From: Galeruca laticollis
Lineage: Eukaryota; Arthropoda; Insecta; Coleoptera; Chrysomelidae
Assembly (NCBI GenBank): GCA_963921935.1
Contig: OY998176.1
Span: 88,662,910 to 88,726,909, forward strand
Length of the DNA stretch: 64,000 nt
Direction: 5' to 3'
Positions 46,084 through 57,550 of this stretch are shown piece after piece (within the stretch, counting starts at the first letter, position 1; every line of letters starts with the position of its first letter). A model generated the notes under the pieces. That model was not told the origin of the DNA, ran no database searches, and was given only the letters and a program-made list of their open reading frames with translations. Position numbers and translations under genes: made by a program.

Positions 46084-47271
46084 ATGAAGATATATCAATG
46101 TTTGCCCCTCTCACCTCATCTGATATTACTCCTCTTAGACAACTACATAAAAGTGGTACATTTTGATTTCACGTTCCAACTACATCCAATAGAATTTCAC
46201 TGTTTAGATGATAAAATCAGAGGAAGTGTCAGCACCATAAAGCACAAGATATTTCATAAACAAGAACCAAAACTTGAATACACACAACATAGAATTCAAT
46301 ACTCTAAACATCATGAAACTGTAAGTACATACATACCAACACTTTCTGAACCACGATTTGAAAACCTTTCAGACAGTAATTTTCCAAATAGTGTAATAGC
46401 ATTTTTAAATAAAGTTTTGAACTACAGCATACCATCAAAATTCACGAATATTATTAAAAAAATATTAGCTACAGAATCAGAAATAGCTTTAAAATATAAT
46501 TCAAATAATTTTCTTTATGAAAAATTACAAAAGTTGCCATTATAATCAAAAATCCGTCAAAGTTTAAACGTCAAAAAAATATAGGAAATAATAACCTAGC
46601 AATTGCAAAATCTGACAAAGGGAACGCTATTGTTATCTCATAAACTGAAGATTATAATTGAAAAATATATAACTTTATAGAATCTAGCGATGTACAAATT
46701 CGTAGAGCAGACCCAATAAAAAAGTTTTCTAATAATGCAAGAGATATTATGATTCAAATTTTCTTTTAAGTGATTATGAAAAGAAACACAACGTTAATAA
46801 AATCTTCAATCTCCACCATTATATGGTACCGTTAAGTTACATAAGATATCGAAATCAATTAAACCTGTAGTTTCTTATGGTAATACTCCTAATAAAAAAA
46901 TAGATACAATATACTTAATAATTACGGTTATATATCTAAATACTCAATTGAAGAATTCTAAAGATCTAATCAAAAAATTAAAAACATGCAACTTACAAGA
47001 AAGCTATAAGCTCATTTCATTTGATGTTACCAATATGTTCATAATTCCCCTAAAATGTATCTAATACATGTAAGAAAAAATTACTAGAAGATATACTTAA
47101 TTTATTTGATGTATCTATTAATCAAAATTATTCCACTTTTGACAATAAGGTATATATTCAAAATGAAGGTTTTCATATGGGAAGCCCAATATCACCAATT
47201 TTGTGAAACATTTTTATGGACAGTAAAGAAAAAAAAATCATTGAATGTAATAAGTCAAAAAATATCTAATT

Positions 47272-47311
<40 letters not shown>

Positions 47312-48221
47312 GATGACATACTAGCTTGTTTTATAGGTAGTGAACGACAATTAGATGTATATTTCCACCATTTTAATAATTTACACCCAAAAATTATATT
47401 TACATTAAAAGTTGAAGAAAATAACTCAATCAATTTTCTTGATTTAAAAATTCAAAGAGTTAATAATGTACTTGATTATTCAATTAGCAGAGAACCAACA
47501 CACACTGTGATGTAACTATTCCATATAAATCCAATCATCCTACGTCACATAAATTAGCAGCATATACTTCAACTATACTTAGAGCATTTTCAGTTCCTAT
47601 GAATAAACGTAATTTTGATAGAGAAGTCGATGCAACTCGACAAATAGCAACATCCAATTTTTATCCATTACATATGATGAATAAATTACTTCATAAAAAA
47701 TAGGAAAAAGTTACATTACAACTAATATTTCCTCAACAAACAAAGAAATACGAAATCATCACATATGCAGGTAATATTTCTAATAATATTTCAAATATAA
47801 TATCTTTAGATACAGATACAACAATTTCTTTCGCAATAGAAAGTAATGTGAGTACTAAATTGTTAAATGTAAAAACATAAATATCCCCATTAAAGAATTC
47901 TGATATATGTTAACTTATATGTCCAGACTGTAATGCTGTCTATTTGGGTCAAACCCTCAGAAATTTTGAAATCTGATGCAGTGAATACATATTCACACAA
48001 CCAGATAAATCTCACTACGCAAAACATCTACTCCACACCAAGCATTCATTGACACCTAACACAGAACTAAGAGTACTACATGTTTGTGACAAGAAACAAG
48101 GACTGGATTTCCTTGAAGAATTGGGAATTAGAAGACACTTAAGATACCCACAATATGAAGTTGTCAATGAACAGATAAATCTAGGGAGTTCTTCACTTTT
48201 AAATAGTCTTCCTAAGTGATA
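46084..48221 (+). pseudogene. PLE subfamily B polyprotein, most complete copy
   Basis: An open N-terminal region of 153 codons (46084..46545) includes TLSEPRFENLSDSNFPNSVI and precedes the RT, as in full-length PLEs. RT pieces follow in several frames: GTVKLHKISKSIKPVVSYG, KLISFDVTNMF (motif A, first Asp) near 47010, and a (TA)n tract leading directly into YVDDILACF (motif C) at about 47309. Thumb: KIIFTLKVEENNSINFLDLK. Then TSHKLAAYTSTILRAFSVPM and the linker. The GIY-YIG endonuclease is at 47880..48221 with DCNAVYLGQTLRNFEI, KQGLDFLEELGIRRHLR and LGSSSLLNSLPK. The GIY side is mutated (SDIC). More than ten disruptions. Confidence 0.82.
47276..47308. repeat. (TA)n tract abutting the PLE YVDD motif
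   Basis: Thirty-three bases of TA ending where GTAGATGACATACTAGC (V-D-D-I-L-A) begins. The normal coding sequence here would be Arg/Trp-x-Arg-Tyr. Confidence 0.92.
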
Positions 48222-48470
48222 ATAGTACAGATCAACAGATATCGTTTTCCTGGTTTCTTATATCATTACACACTTATACTGATCTTAAACGGGGAAAAGA
48301 GATCCAGGATATCCCCATAGGGCTAATAATATTTATAAATTTGTTATATCATATTTTCTTCTTTTTTCTATTCATATATATTAATAGACATAATTTTTAA
48401 CATTTTTTCAATATATAGTGGAATTTTCTAGGAATAGTTAGTTTCATTTAAAACACTAATATGAGTTGAT
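48222..48470 (+). repeat. PLE subfamily B 3' tail
   Basis: GATAATAGTACAGATCAACA through GATATCCCCATAGGGCTAAT, ending at the TTTCATTTAAAACACTAATA terminus. It matches the tails at 35312 and 61555. Confidence 0.8.
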
Positions 48471-49168
48471 TCCACAAAGTATGTTTCTCAGTCAGCAGCA
48501 ATTCCAGCAAGTTCAACATTAAGAATTGAATTGAGATGTAATAGTGAAATTGTTCTGTTAGTTTGCGAACTGATTGGTGTGCCGACTAAAATAGCATCTT
48601 AATAATCATACCCTATTGCCAAAATATTTGTTTATAATAACTCTTCATTCAAATTAAAACCTATTTTGAAATAAAGAACTAACATTTCCCATTGTCAGTG
48701 TGACAAATTTAAACATATTGTTATTGATTATTTTGTTGAGTCCTATTATGGTCTTAATTGTGTATGTGAATTTAGGTTTCTAGTTCCAAAGTAAACTCCA
48801 TAATAATTCTAAACTGATCTACCAATGAATATTTTTTATTCCAAAAAAGTTATAGAAAAATAAATTGGAAATGTATTGTTTGAATTTGAGCTATTCCATG
48901 TTTGTCAGTCTAAGTTTAAAACTGGTTTTAGCTGTATTATAGCTGGAACCTAGTAGCTAGACAGCTATATCAGATGACATAGAGCTTCTGATAATGATTA
49001 TCAACAATTTTTGAAATGCTCATGATTCAAGAGCATTCTCACTTGCAATTTTAGGAACTATTTTTGTCTTATACATCTCCGCTAGTATCTGAATACCTAT
49101 CGTATAGATTATTATGCAAATGACACACAGTTTCCAGAAAAATTACATTGATAAAGCTATTGAGATAA
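48471..49168. other. Spacer, no supported gene
   Basis: AT-rich with no ORF of note. It ends at the TTAA target of piggyBac 2. Confidence 0.4.
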
Positions 49169-49177
49169 TTAACCCTG

Positions 49178-49375
49178 CAGTGGTGGCGCCAAGTCTGTCA
49201 GACCCGAGCGGATTTATTTCATACATAAAAGTGGGGGAGCCGGGCCCAGCAGCTTGGTGCGGCCAGTACCTTCCTACCGGTTAGTATATTAGTGATTGTG
49301 GTAGTATTCGCGTCGAGAAAGTTTTTTATATTGGTTCTGTGCGACTTTTGGGTCTGTCAGACTTGGCGCCACTGC
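49178..49375. repeat. Inverted copies of the piggyBac 2 end within its left terminus
   Basis: The left end block (GCAGTGGTGGCGCCAAGTCT then GTCAGACCC, 49177..49205) reappears in reverse complement at 49350..49375, differing by 3 bases. The right end carries a second GGCGCCACTACTC copy about 27 bp inward of the tip (52848..52860). Confidence 0.85.
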
Positions 49376-49920
49376 TGGTGTAACAAAAATTTTGTTGGCA
49401 GGTAAGTCAAATAATATTATGTTTTATTCACGAACGCAACAATTATTGTGATTTAGTTTTTATATTTATTAAAATAAACTATATTGTTTCAGGAAAATGA
49501 ATTATGAGAAAGATCAGGCCAAATTGCTTCAGCTTCTAGATGAAGTTGTTAGTGACACAGAAGAAATATATGACGATGTTGAGTCTGAGGGAGAAGCCGA
49601 TATTATCCAAGCACATTTGTCTGACTCTGACACTGAACAGGAAGGGGAGATCGATAGAGAAGATGAGGCGCCACCAGCGAAAATTCCGCGAGTTCCTAGT
49701 TTTATTGGAAAAGATGGCACCATTTGGAAAAAGCACCGTCCAATTCAGAATGTAAGAACAAGACAATCGAATATCGTCATTCAGTTGCCAGGTGTGGAAC
49801 CAATAGCGAAAAATGCAAAATCAGTAGCTGACTGCTGGGAATTATTTTTCTCAGATGAAATTTTGGAGATTATCGTGAGCAACACGAACAAATATATTCA
49901 AAAAATGAAAGACAAATATA

Positions 49921-51253
49921 CGAGGGCAATTCAGAAACTAACTTCCGGTTGATTGAAAAAAATACACCAAGTTAAGTAAAAATATTTTAATATATACATC
50001 TTACAACTACATCTTTGCACTATTTTTCGACATAGTCTCCATAACGATTGAGGCACTTATCGTATCTCTTCACAAGCTTTGAAATTCCTTCTGCATAAAA
50101 ATCACCCGCTTGTGCCTTGAGCCAGCCTGTGACCGCATCTTTGAGCTCTTCGTCGTCATCAAACCGCTGGGACCCGAGCCATTTCTTCATATGCATGAAG
50201 AGGTGATAATCGCTGGGCGCCAGATCTGGGCTGTAAGGTGGATGGTTGAAAACGTCCCACTTGAAGGACTCAAGAAGGGCTGTTGTTCTGCGAGCAGAGT
50301 GAGGACGGGCGTTATCGTGCAAAAAAACGATACCGGAAGTCAGCATACCACGGCGTTTGTTCCGTATAGCCCGTCGTAATGTTTTTAGTGTTTCACAGTA
50401 CACGTCTTGATTAATGGTCGTCCCACGTTCCATGAATTCAACCAACAACACCCCTTTGGCATCCCAAAACACCGTTGCCATCAGTTTTCTGGCAGAAAAA
50501 TCTTGCCGGGCTTTTTTTGGTTTGGTAGGCGAATCTGAATGTGCCCACATCTTTGATTGTTCTTTTGTCTCAGGGTTCACGTACTTAATCCAGGTTTCGT
50601 CACCGGTCACGATTCTGTTTAACAATGGTTCTCCTTCGTCCTCATAACGTGACAGAAAGTCTAATGCAGAGGCCATTCTTTGACTTTTGTGGTGGTCGGT
50701 AAGAATTTTGGGCACCCATCGTGCACAGAACTTACGGTAACCCAATCTTGCTGTCACTATCTCGTACAAAAGAGTCTTAGAAATCTGTGGAAAATCAGTA
50801 GACAACTCCGCCATTGTGAAACGTCGATTTTCACGAACTTTTGCATCAACTGTCTGAACGAGTTCGTCAGTCACCAAGGATGGTTTATCACTCCTCTCTT
50901 CATTATGAACGTTTTCTCGTCCACTTTTAAATAAACGTACCCATTCACGGACAACTCCTTCACTCATAACTTTTGGTCCGTACACGGCACAAAGCTCACG
51001 ATGAATAGCTGCTGCAGAGTATCCTTTGGCTGTAAAAACCTTATAACAGCACGCACTTCACATTTGGCGGGATTTTCTATTGCAGCACACATTTCAAACT
51101 GCCACAAAAACTAAACTAGCGCAGTTACGATGTTCACTCGACTACGGCTTGATGCCGACTGACCTGCTGAGCGTGTGAATGCACAGATGGCGCGCTACTC
51201 CCCCCACTACCCGCACTGTGACCAATCGGAGGTTAGTTTCTGAATTGCCCTCG
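49921..51253 (-). mobile_element. mariner element nested in piggyBac 2
   Basis: The TIR CGAGGGCAATTCAGAAACTA (left, 49921) is mirrored at 51253, about 28-31 bp with two mismatches. TA lies on both sides (49919-49920, 51254-51255). 1,333 bp, a standard mariner size. The insertion duplicated one TA inside a Tyr-Thr coding stretch of the transposase. Confidence 0.94.
50020..51092 (-). pseudogene. mariner transposase (DD34D), one frameshift
   Basis: ATG at 51092 begins MCAAIENPAKCEVRAVIRFL. A one-base loss in a T-run (about 51034-51040) shifts the frame, and the correct frame resumes with YSAAAIHRELCAVYGPKVMS to a 321-codon uninterrupted stretch. Features: HTH region EGVVREWVRLFKSGRENV, the linker WVPKILTDHHKSQRM (family WVPHxL), IVTGDETWIKY (first Asp), FLHDNARPHSARR (second Asp), and YSPDLAPSDYHLF with 34 residues between the second and third Asp. 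Ends at about 50020 with NRYGDYVEK. All catalytic residues are retained, so this is the youngest-looking DNA transposon in the window. The single homopolymer indel could be a sequencing artefact. Confidence 0.93.
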
Positions 51254-52894
51254 TACAAGAGAACGTTCGGAAAAAATGACCGATATTGTGGAAATAAGAG
51301 CTTTGCTAGGTCTTCTGTATTTAGCTGGTTGTCTAAAAAGTAGTCGACTAAATACACAAGAACTATGGAACCGTAACGGGAGTGGCATTGAATTATTCTG
51401 GCTGACTATGTCACAGCAACGTTTCCTTTTTTTATTGCGACATTTGAGATTTGATGACACAGATAGTCGAGAAAAAAGAAAGAAAACTGATAAAATGGCT
51501 CCGATACGAGACTTATTCGTATTGTTTGTCGCCAACTGTAAAAATGCCTACACAATAAGTGAATATGGAACAATTGACGAAAAACTTGAGGCGTTCCGCG
51601 GAAGATGTGGCTTCAAACAATATATACCTTCGAAGCCAAACAAATATGGTTTGGAGGTGTTTGCTCTTGTTGATGCAAAAACAAGATATACTTTGAATTT
51701 AGAGCTCTATTTGGGTCAGCAGCCCGAAGGACCATATCGCGTAAGCAATGCTCCAAGCAGTGTCGTTACGAGATTGATTGGTCCAATATCGGGAACCGGA
51801 AGAAATATTACCTGCGATAACTGGTTTACGTCATTTGAACTTATTCAAAACTTATATACAAATCACAAACTAACGTAAGTAGGCACAGTGCGTAAAAATA
51901 AACGGCAGCTTCCACCGGATTTATCAATACAAAATCACGATGTATCAACTCAAGCATTTTTGGATATCAGGAAAATACAACAATAGTCTCATATGTCCCA
52001 AAAAAAGGCAAAAATTTGATCTTAGCGTCAAGTTTGCATCATGATGACCAAATAGATGAATCAACGGGAGAACAATATAAACCGGAGATTATTACTTTTT
52101 ACAATTCCACTAAAGGAGGAGTTGATACCGTAGACGAATTATGCGCTACTTACGATGTTTCTCGTAACACCAGGAGGTGGCCTATGGTATTATTTCATGC
52201 ACTTATGAATGTGGCAGGAATATATTCGCAAATTGTACATGTGGCTAACAACCAAACTAGTTTGATACGCAGGATGTACCTCAAACAATTGGCTGTCGAA
52301 CTAATAGATGAACATCTCAAGCGTCGTACTATGATGAAAAATTTAAATCCAACAATTCGTCAAAGACGGCAAGAGGTAACTGGCATCTTACCTGAGGTTC
52401 CTAGAGCAAATCCGGAAACGCCAAATGTGAAAAAACGTTGTTATCTTTGCAAAAAAGACAGTAAAACGCGTTATTTCTGCAAAATTTGCAAAAAATTTAT
52501 TTGTTTATCACATGCTGAATTTCTGTGCCCGAGTTGCATACCGGAGTCCGAAAACTGAAGAAACGGCTCAGCGATACCTTATTCTTTAAGATACAATACA
52601 TTACTTTTTGATTTTTAGTTTTTTTCTTAAAGCAAATCGCTCAATTTTGTATGTTTGATTTATTTTTAATAAAAAGAGATACGTGTTAACTTTTACTTGA
52701 CTTTTCAATATACAATGTTTTTCTGGGTATTGGCAGGGTTAATTCTGGGTAAAAGTAATGTATAAACATAATTAAGAAGAAGAAAAAATTAAATAGTCAC
52801 AAACCGTATTTTTGAAAAATTTTAAAATGTGGGTCTGTCAGACTTGGCGCCACTACTCATGTTAAACATATGGGCGCCACCACTGCAGGGTTAA

Positions 52895-53888
52895 TTATGT
52901 ACTACTCTATCTAAAAAATATTTTTGATCCATTTATACATCAAATTGCCGATCTTTTGCTACATACAATCTTGTTCCAAATATTTGAATCTGCAAATGAA
53001 TAGACTATCACGGTTTTTGCCTAGTGTTTCGACTGTTAATTATTTATAGTAACTTGAAATGATTATATGCACATAGAAGTTTGACAAACCTAAATACTTC
53101 TTGTTATCATACCATGGTTCGTGTTTGTTGAAAAGTAGAATTATTGTATTCGATTGATCCGTGATTTATGCAATCGAGATCACATATGGGTCCACCTAAA
53201 AGTAGAAGTGATATCGTCGTAATTATCTGGAGTGTATGAGAAAGAAACCGTAGGGGAGAAAAAAGTCAAGGAGTCGAAGACAAAGAGTAGAATAGTGAAG
53301 TCAATCTAAACTCTACAATTATTAGTAATATTCTTAAAATTAAACATGCCACTGTTTTGTAGTTTCAATAGTGATTCAATTTTCATGTGATATAAAGTTG
53401 TAAAATACATTCCACCAATTATGATTGAAAGGTAAATCGGACAAAGAATATAATACCGATATCCAAACACGCATTATATGCTTTCAGTATTTTGAAGAAT
53501 ATTAGCAACCTAGATACCAATGCACCTTAGAAAAAAAATTAAAAATAAGTGTTTAATCAAATGTTCACGATATTAATATTACATACAAGTCCAGACTCAC
53601 AACTCTACCTCTTGAAATTAACTTCTTGAGGGCTTTTTTTCTCATAGATATGGAATTGAGTCGATTAATAACGGTCATTAAGCAGTCATGCGAAGTGTCT
53701 ATTAAGCACATTATGAACTTATAAATATTGTAAGATGCGAAATATAAACAGAATATATTTGTTAACTTCAATTACTTCAATATTCTAATTTCTGTGTAAT
53801 TCCCTTTTTTTAAAGAAGCGTTATCGAAGTTAGAAAACAACATTTGCACTATATAGATTATAGTATTACTAGAATTCAATTGCATGAA
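52895..53888. other. Spacer upstream of the secreted-protein gene
   Basis: About 1 kb without a supported ORF. It may contain the promoter or first intron of the gene at 53945. Confidence 0.4.
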
Positions 53889-53895
53889 TATATAA
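53889..53895 (+). promoter_or_regulatory. Possible TATA box (TATATAA)
   Basis: Lies about 50 bp before the ATG at 53945, which would place transcription start near 53920. The competing reading is that TTTTTTCAATATTTTCAG (ending 53941) is a splice acceptor and the promoter is far upstream. TATA-like strings are common in such AT-rich DNA. Confidence 0.3.
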
Positions 53896-53944
53896 ATTGT
53901 ATGTTTGTTTTAATGAAGTGAAATTTTTTCAATATTTTCAGGAA

Positions 53945-54280
53945 ATGAAATTATTCGTAACAATAGCGTATTTAGTTATAATTATTTCTTTGGCGACTGC
54001 TGACAAAATATCGGACTGTAAATGTAAAGAAGGCTACATAGCAGAAGAAGGCAGGGATGGAAAAGTAAAATGCATCTTCCGTGCAAACCGTCACTTAGAA
54101 GAATGCAACATGCCACCATGTGTTTGTTCGGGTACCACAGCCAAAGTTATACCTACAACAGGAGGCACAGAATGTGCTGAATTTGATTACGATAAACAGC
54201 TTAAATCTTGGCCTTGTGAAAACCGAGATGATTGGTTGATATATGAAACCAGTAAATATCCTCTTCAAAAAGGTTTATGA
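53945..54280 (+). CDS. Small secreted cysteine-rich protein (likely host gene)
   Basis: 111 residues. A clear signal peptide (KLFVTIAYLVIIISLATA) would be cleaved before DKISDCKCKEG. The mature part has eight cysteines in order C-x-C, VKC, EEC, PPC-x-C, TEC, WPC, enough for four disulfides, and a Trp-rich end (SWPCENRDDW). The pattern resembles small secreted insect proteins of the follicle-cell-protein 3C type (CKC...C...PCVC...WPCEN), but that match is from memory and uncertain. The ATG at 53945 was preferred to an in-frame upstream ATG at 53897 because the signal peptide starts there; TTTTCAG|GAAATG just before it looks like a splice acceptor, so a noncoding or short first exon may lie upstream. 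No frame break, no transposon motif. Confidence 0.7.
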   Translation: MKLFVTIAYLVIIISLATADKISDCKCKEGYIAEEGRDGKVKCIFRANRHLEECNMPPCVCSGTTAKVIPTTGGTECAEFDYDKQLKSWPCENRDDWLIYETSKYPLQKGL

Positions 54281-54319
54281 GGAATTATAATCAATTAGTA
54301 ATATATTGTCTTTTCTGCA

Positions 54320-54325
54320 AATAAA
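54320..54325 (+). terminator. AATAAA polyadenylation signal
   Basis: Forty bases after the stop codon of the secreted-protein gene; a short 3' UTR is plausible. Confidence 0.5.
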
Positions 54326-54968
54326 TAATTCAAATATATTTCTCCTTAGTTTAATTTCAATTTATGAGCTGTTACTTGAAAATTTTGTAACAAATTCATT
54401 ACTTTTGCAAATTTTACATAACATAGGAAATATGTACTCATTCTTTATTTCAGTGAACAGTGTAGCTGAGAGTTTTTTCCAGTCAAGTACCCCGCATAAT
54501 ATTTTATTGGAATATAATCAGATATATCTATAACACAATGCTTTTTATTAATTAATTTTTCCGAGGTTCTATTCAGTTCGATATTTATTATTCTATTGTT
54601 TTCAAAATGTTGACTTTGAAGCAGGTGAGAATTTTTTCATTACATATCATGGAAAACTTTTTAAATCCATATGTTTTCCTATGCATGTAGTTATCAATTA
54701 ATTAAGAGAATTGTTATACATCCGATGCAACCAAATATAGAAACTTTCATGTTATTGAGTACTTTTCTAATTAAATGAATAATTGTCGGTTTTAATTGAT
54801 ATTGAAGGTGAGGGAATACAATATTACTTTTATGACTAATGTAAAATAAAAATGATTGTCACAGAACCTGGCTAAAACTTTCTTAATGACGCCTATACAC
54901 ATGTACGGTTCCATTCGATGATGGAAGTAACCATGACTTTTCTTGAAATTAAACAGATATAATATATC
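54326..54968. other. Spacer, no supported gene
   Basis: AT-rich, no motif-bearing ORF. Confidence 0.4.
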
Positions 54969-54970
54969 TA

Positions 54971-55320
54971 CAGCGTGTCTATGGATGGGGTATTCTAAAG
55001 ACGAAAAATGTTTAAATATTCGTTTTAGTGAAAAATGCCATATTTAGGTATTAAAGAATGGAGATTTGAACATCATTCATAGATGTTGACAGTTACTTGG
55101 TACATTGTAAACGTCACTCACTAGATTAATATATTATTTTCAAACTTAGTGCAAAAATTCATACGGTTTTCATGGAACTGGCTATAAAATGAGACGGGTT
55201 TTGAAAAACTTGAATTTTATTTCATTTTATGGGGTTTCAGAACAAGCAAAACTTTTGATCAAGAATGACATTTTCACTAAAGCTAATATAAAAATTTCAA
55301 CTATAGAATACCCCACGCTG
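54971..55320. mobile_element. 350-bp MITE with mariner-like ends
   Basis: TA at 54969-54970 and 55321-55322 bracket an inverted end: CAGCGTGTCTATGGATGGGG on the left against CAGCGTGGGGTATTCTATAG (complement) on the right, which share CAGCGTG and GGGGTATTCTA with a 9-base gap. No coding capacity. The size, TA duplication and CAG-type tip fit a Tc1/mariner MITE. Confidence 0.72.
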
Positions 55321-55568
55321 TATTAACCCGTAAATACCATGGAGGGGTCAAATTGGACCCTACCCATTTTTGACGACAGATTTTGCTACTAAGGCATAGT
55401 AGGCGGTCCGTGCGCTTACAGGTAATCTTCGACCGACAATCCATTTATTTATTTCCGGAAGCAAGGTTAGTTTACGTTGAACGTTCGCAGAGATACGTGG
55501 GCGTAGGGTCCGATTGGACCCGCTTATGGTATAAGTGTCGGTAAATTGTTTTGTACAAGCGATTGAAA

Positions 55569-57361
55569 ATGGCGGGATGCAGTAACGATAAGCGACCTTT
55601 GAAACAAAGTAAACTTGAAGATGAGGCACAAAATATAATGTCTTATGGTCTAGATAGTGACAATGAGTTTTCGGATAATGGTATTGAACACAGTGATCAC
55701 CAAACCGATACGGAAGAAGAATGCGATGATAGTGACGAAATATATGTACATACAGGAAGAGACACATAGTGAAGCATCGGATGATCAAGAGGATACTTCT
55801 GGTTCCAGAAATTACTTCTATGGTAAAAACAGATTCAAGTGGGCAAAAAATCCTCCTGCATCTTCTCGTACTTGCAAGCATAATTTAATTTGCCATCTGC
55901 CTGGGATTATTGGAAAAGCGCGAGATACAATGCATGCATGAAAAACCAATTCAAGCTTGGGAATGTATTATTAGTGATGTCATCTTGCAGGAAATACTCG
56001 AAACAACTAATGAAAGAATAACTAACATGGCCGCTGGGTATAACTTGCACAATCTGTCATGTCAATATACCAGTCATTTGGATATTGTTGAATTCAAAGC
56101 CTTTTTGCGTTTATTATATTTAGCAGGGGTTTTCAAATCGAATAATGAAGATTTGAGATCGTTATTTGCTACCAATGGTACCGGTCGTGATATATTTCGT
56201 GCGACAATGTCTTTGAACCGCTTTAATTTTTTACTTTCATGTCTTTGTTTTGATGATTTAGAAACACGACCAGGACGTATTATAAATGGAGACAAACTAG
56301 CAGCTATTTCCAATATATTTGAAATTTTTATCACTAACTGTCAGTCTAATTACAGCTGCGGGGAATATCTCACTATCGATGAAATGCTTATAGCGTTTAG
56401 AGGAAGGTGTAAATTCCGTATGTACCTAAAAAATAAGCCCGATAAGTACGGTATAAAAATGCAATGTTTAGTGGATGCGAAAACACACTATCTGTTAAAT
56501 GGTTTTATATACACTGGCAAAGATACTCATAATATGAACCCAAGAAAGTTAGCTATCCCACACTGGATGTTTTGAAATTTATCCCACCTATATCGGGAAC
56601 AAATAGGAACCTTACAGTGATAATTGGTTCTCGTCTATACAACTGATAAAGGAACTAAAGAAACACAACATTACATATGTTGGAACTTTAAAAAAAATAA
56701 AAGGGAGATCCCTTTGGAGTTTCAACCTCACAAATATAGACCAGTTAAATCTGCGATATTTGGATTTACAGACAATGAGACTCTTGTATCTTCTGTCCCA
56801 AAAAGGAATGGTGCAGTAATATTAGTATCAACCATGCACCACTCTGATATAATGGTAAATGAAAAGCCCGAAATTATAAACTTTTATAATGAAACAAAAG
56901 GGGGGGGGGTGGATTCATTAGATCAAAAATATGCTTGCTATAAAACTGGCAGAAGAACTCGTAGATGGCCCCAAACAATATGGTTTCGTATTTTGGACAT
57001 TGCTGGAGTAAATGCTAACGTTATATTTAATAGTGTGGTTCGAAAGGAAACGATGGCAAGAAGGCTCTTTTTAACCAATTTAGGGCAAGAGCTTATTGAA
57101 AGCCACATGAAACGCAGAGCTCAGGAAAGTTGTTTGCCGAGAGAGCTTCGCAATATGATTTTAAAATTTTCCGGAATTCAGGAAGTATTACCAGTACCAA
57201 ATTCAGAGCCACGACAAGGTAAAAAGACAGGAAGGTGTCAGTTATGCCCCTATTCAAAAAATCAGAAAAAGGAGAGTATGACCTGCGACAAATGCTCAAA
57301 ATTTTTTTGTAAGCATCATTGCAGTAAGAAGATATTGTGCGAAATTTGCATTCAGAGGTAA
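55569..57361 (+). pseudogene. piggyBac transposase 3, broken
   Basis: Starts MAGCSNDKRPLKQSKLEDEA at 55569, followed by an acidic N-terminal region (EEECDDSDE). Frameshifts lie near 55760, 55920, 56535 and 56615. Catalytic blocks: FKAFLRLLYLAGVFKS, LLSCLCFDDLETR, YLTIDEMLIAFRGRC (first Asp), then a degraded SDNWFSS segment near 56617 (second Asp), and FYNETKGGGVDSLDQKYACY (third Asp). A run of ten G at about 56900-56909 adds an extra Gly beside the third Asp. RRWPQTIWFRILDIAGVNAN and a cysteine-rich C-terminus (CQLCPYSKN, CDKCSKFFCKHHC, CEIC) end at TAA 57359-57361. The family differs from piggyBac 1 and 2. Confidence 0.88.
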
Positions 57362-57550
57362 GGTGTATAACATGTTTGTTATCTTTTACATAAACGCTTT
57401 AAAATGGTATCTTTTGTTTCAGAGAGGGGTTATGAGGCTCGAACTTCAATCTCCCATTCCTGCAAATGGACATTTCTTTTTGAGAAAATTTCAAAAAATT
57501 ATTACTATGAAATTGACTGTCTCGACCCTTACTTCGTGGAATATGCTCAT

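Larger units (their letters stand above)
49497..52558 (+). pseudogene. piggyBac transposase 2, split by mariner
   Basis: Starts MNYEKDQAKLLQLLDEVVSD at 49497 with the acidic N-terminus usual for the family. The frame is open to 49918, is interrupted by the mariner, and resumes in the same frame at 51256. Catalytic core: FLLRHLRFDD, MAPIRDLFVLF, GTIDEKLEAFRGRCGF (first Asp), NITCDNWFTSFELIQ (second Asp). A TAA at 51876 follows NHKLT, and a frameshift near 51960 precedes FYNSTKGGVDTVDELCATYD (third Asp). RNTRRWPMVLFHALMNVAGI and the C-terminal cysteine-rich domain (CYLCKKDSKTRYFCKICKKF, CPSC) are intact and end at TGA 52556-52558. The host element has only two old lesions besides the mariner. 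Confidence 0.92.
49173..52890 (+). mobile_element. piggyBac element 2, with a mariner nested inside
   Basis: TTAA at 49169-49172 and 52891-52894. TIR CCCTGCAGTGGTGGCGCC is perfect over 18 bp at both ends. The total is 3,718 bp, of which 1,333 bp is a nested mariner, leaving about 2,385 bp for the original element. Extra copies of the GTGGCGCC...GTCTGTCAGACCC block occur inside both ends (see separate entry). Confidence 0.93.
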
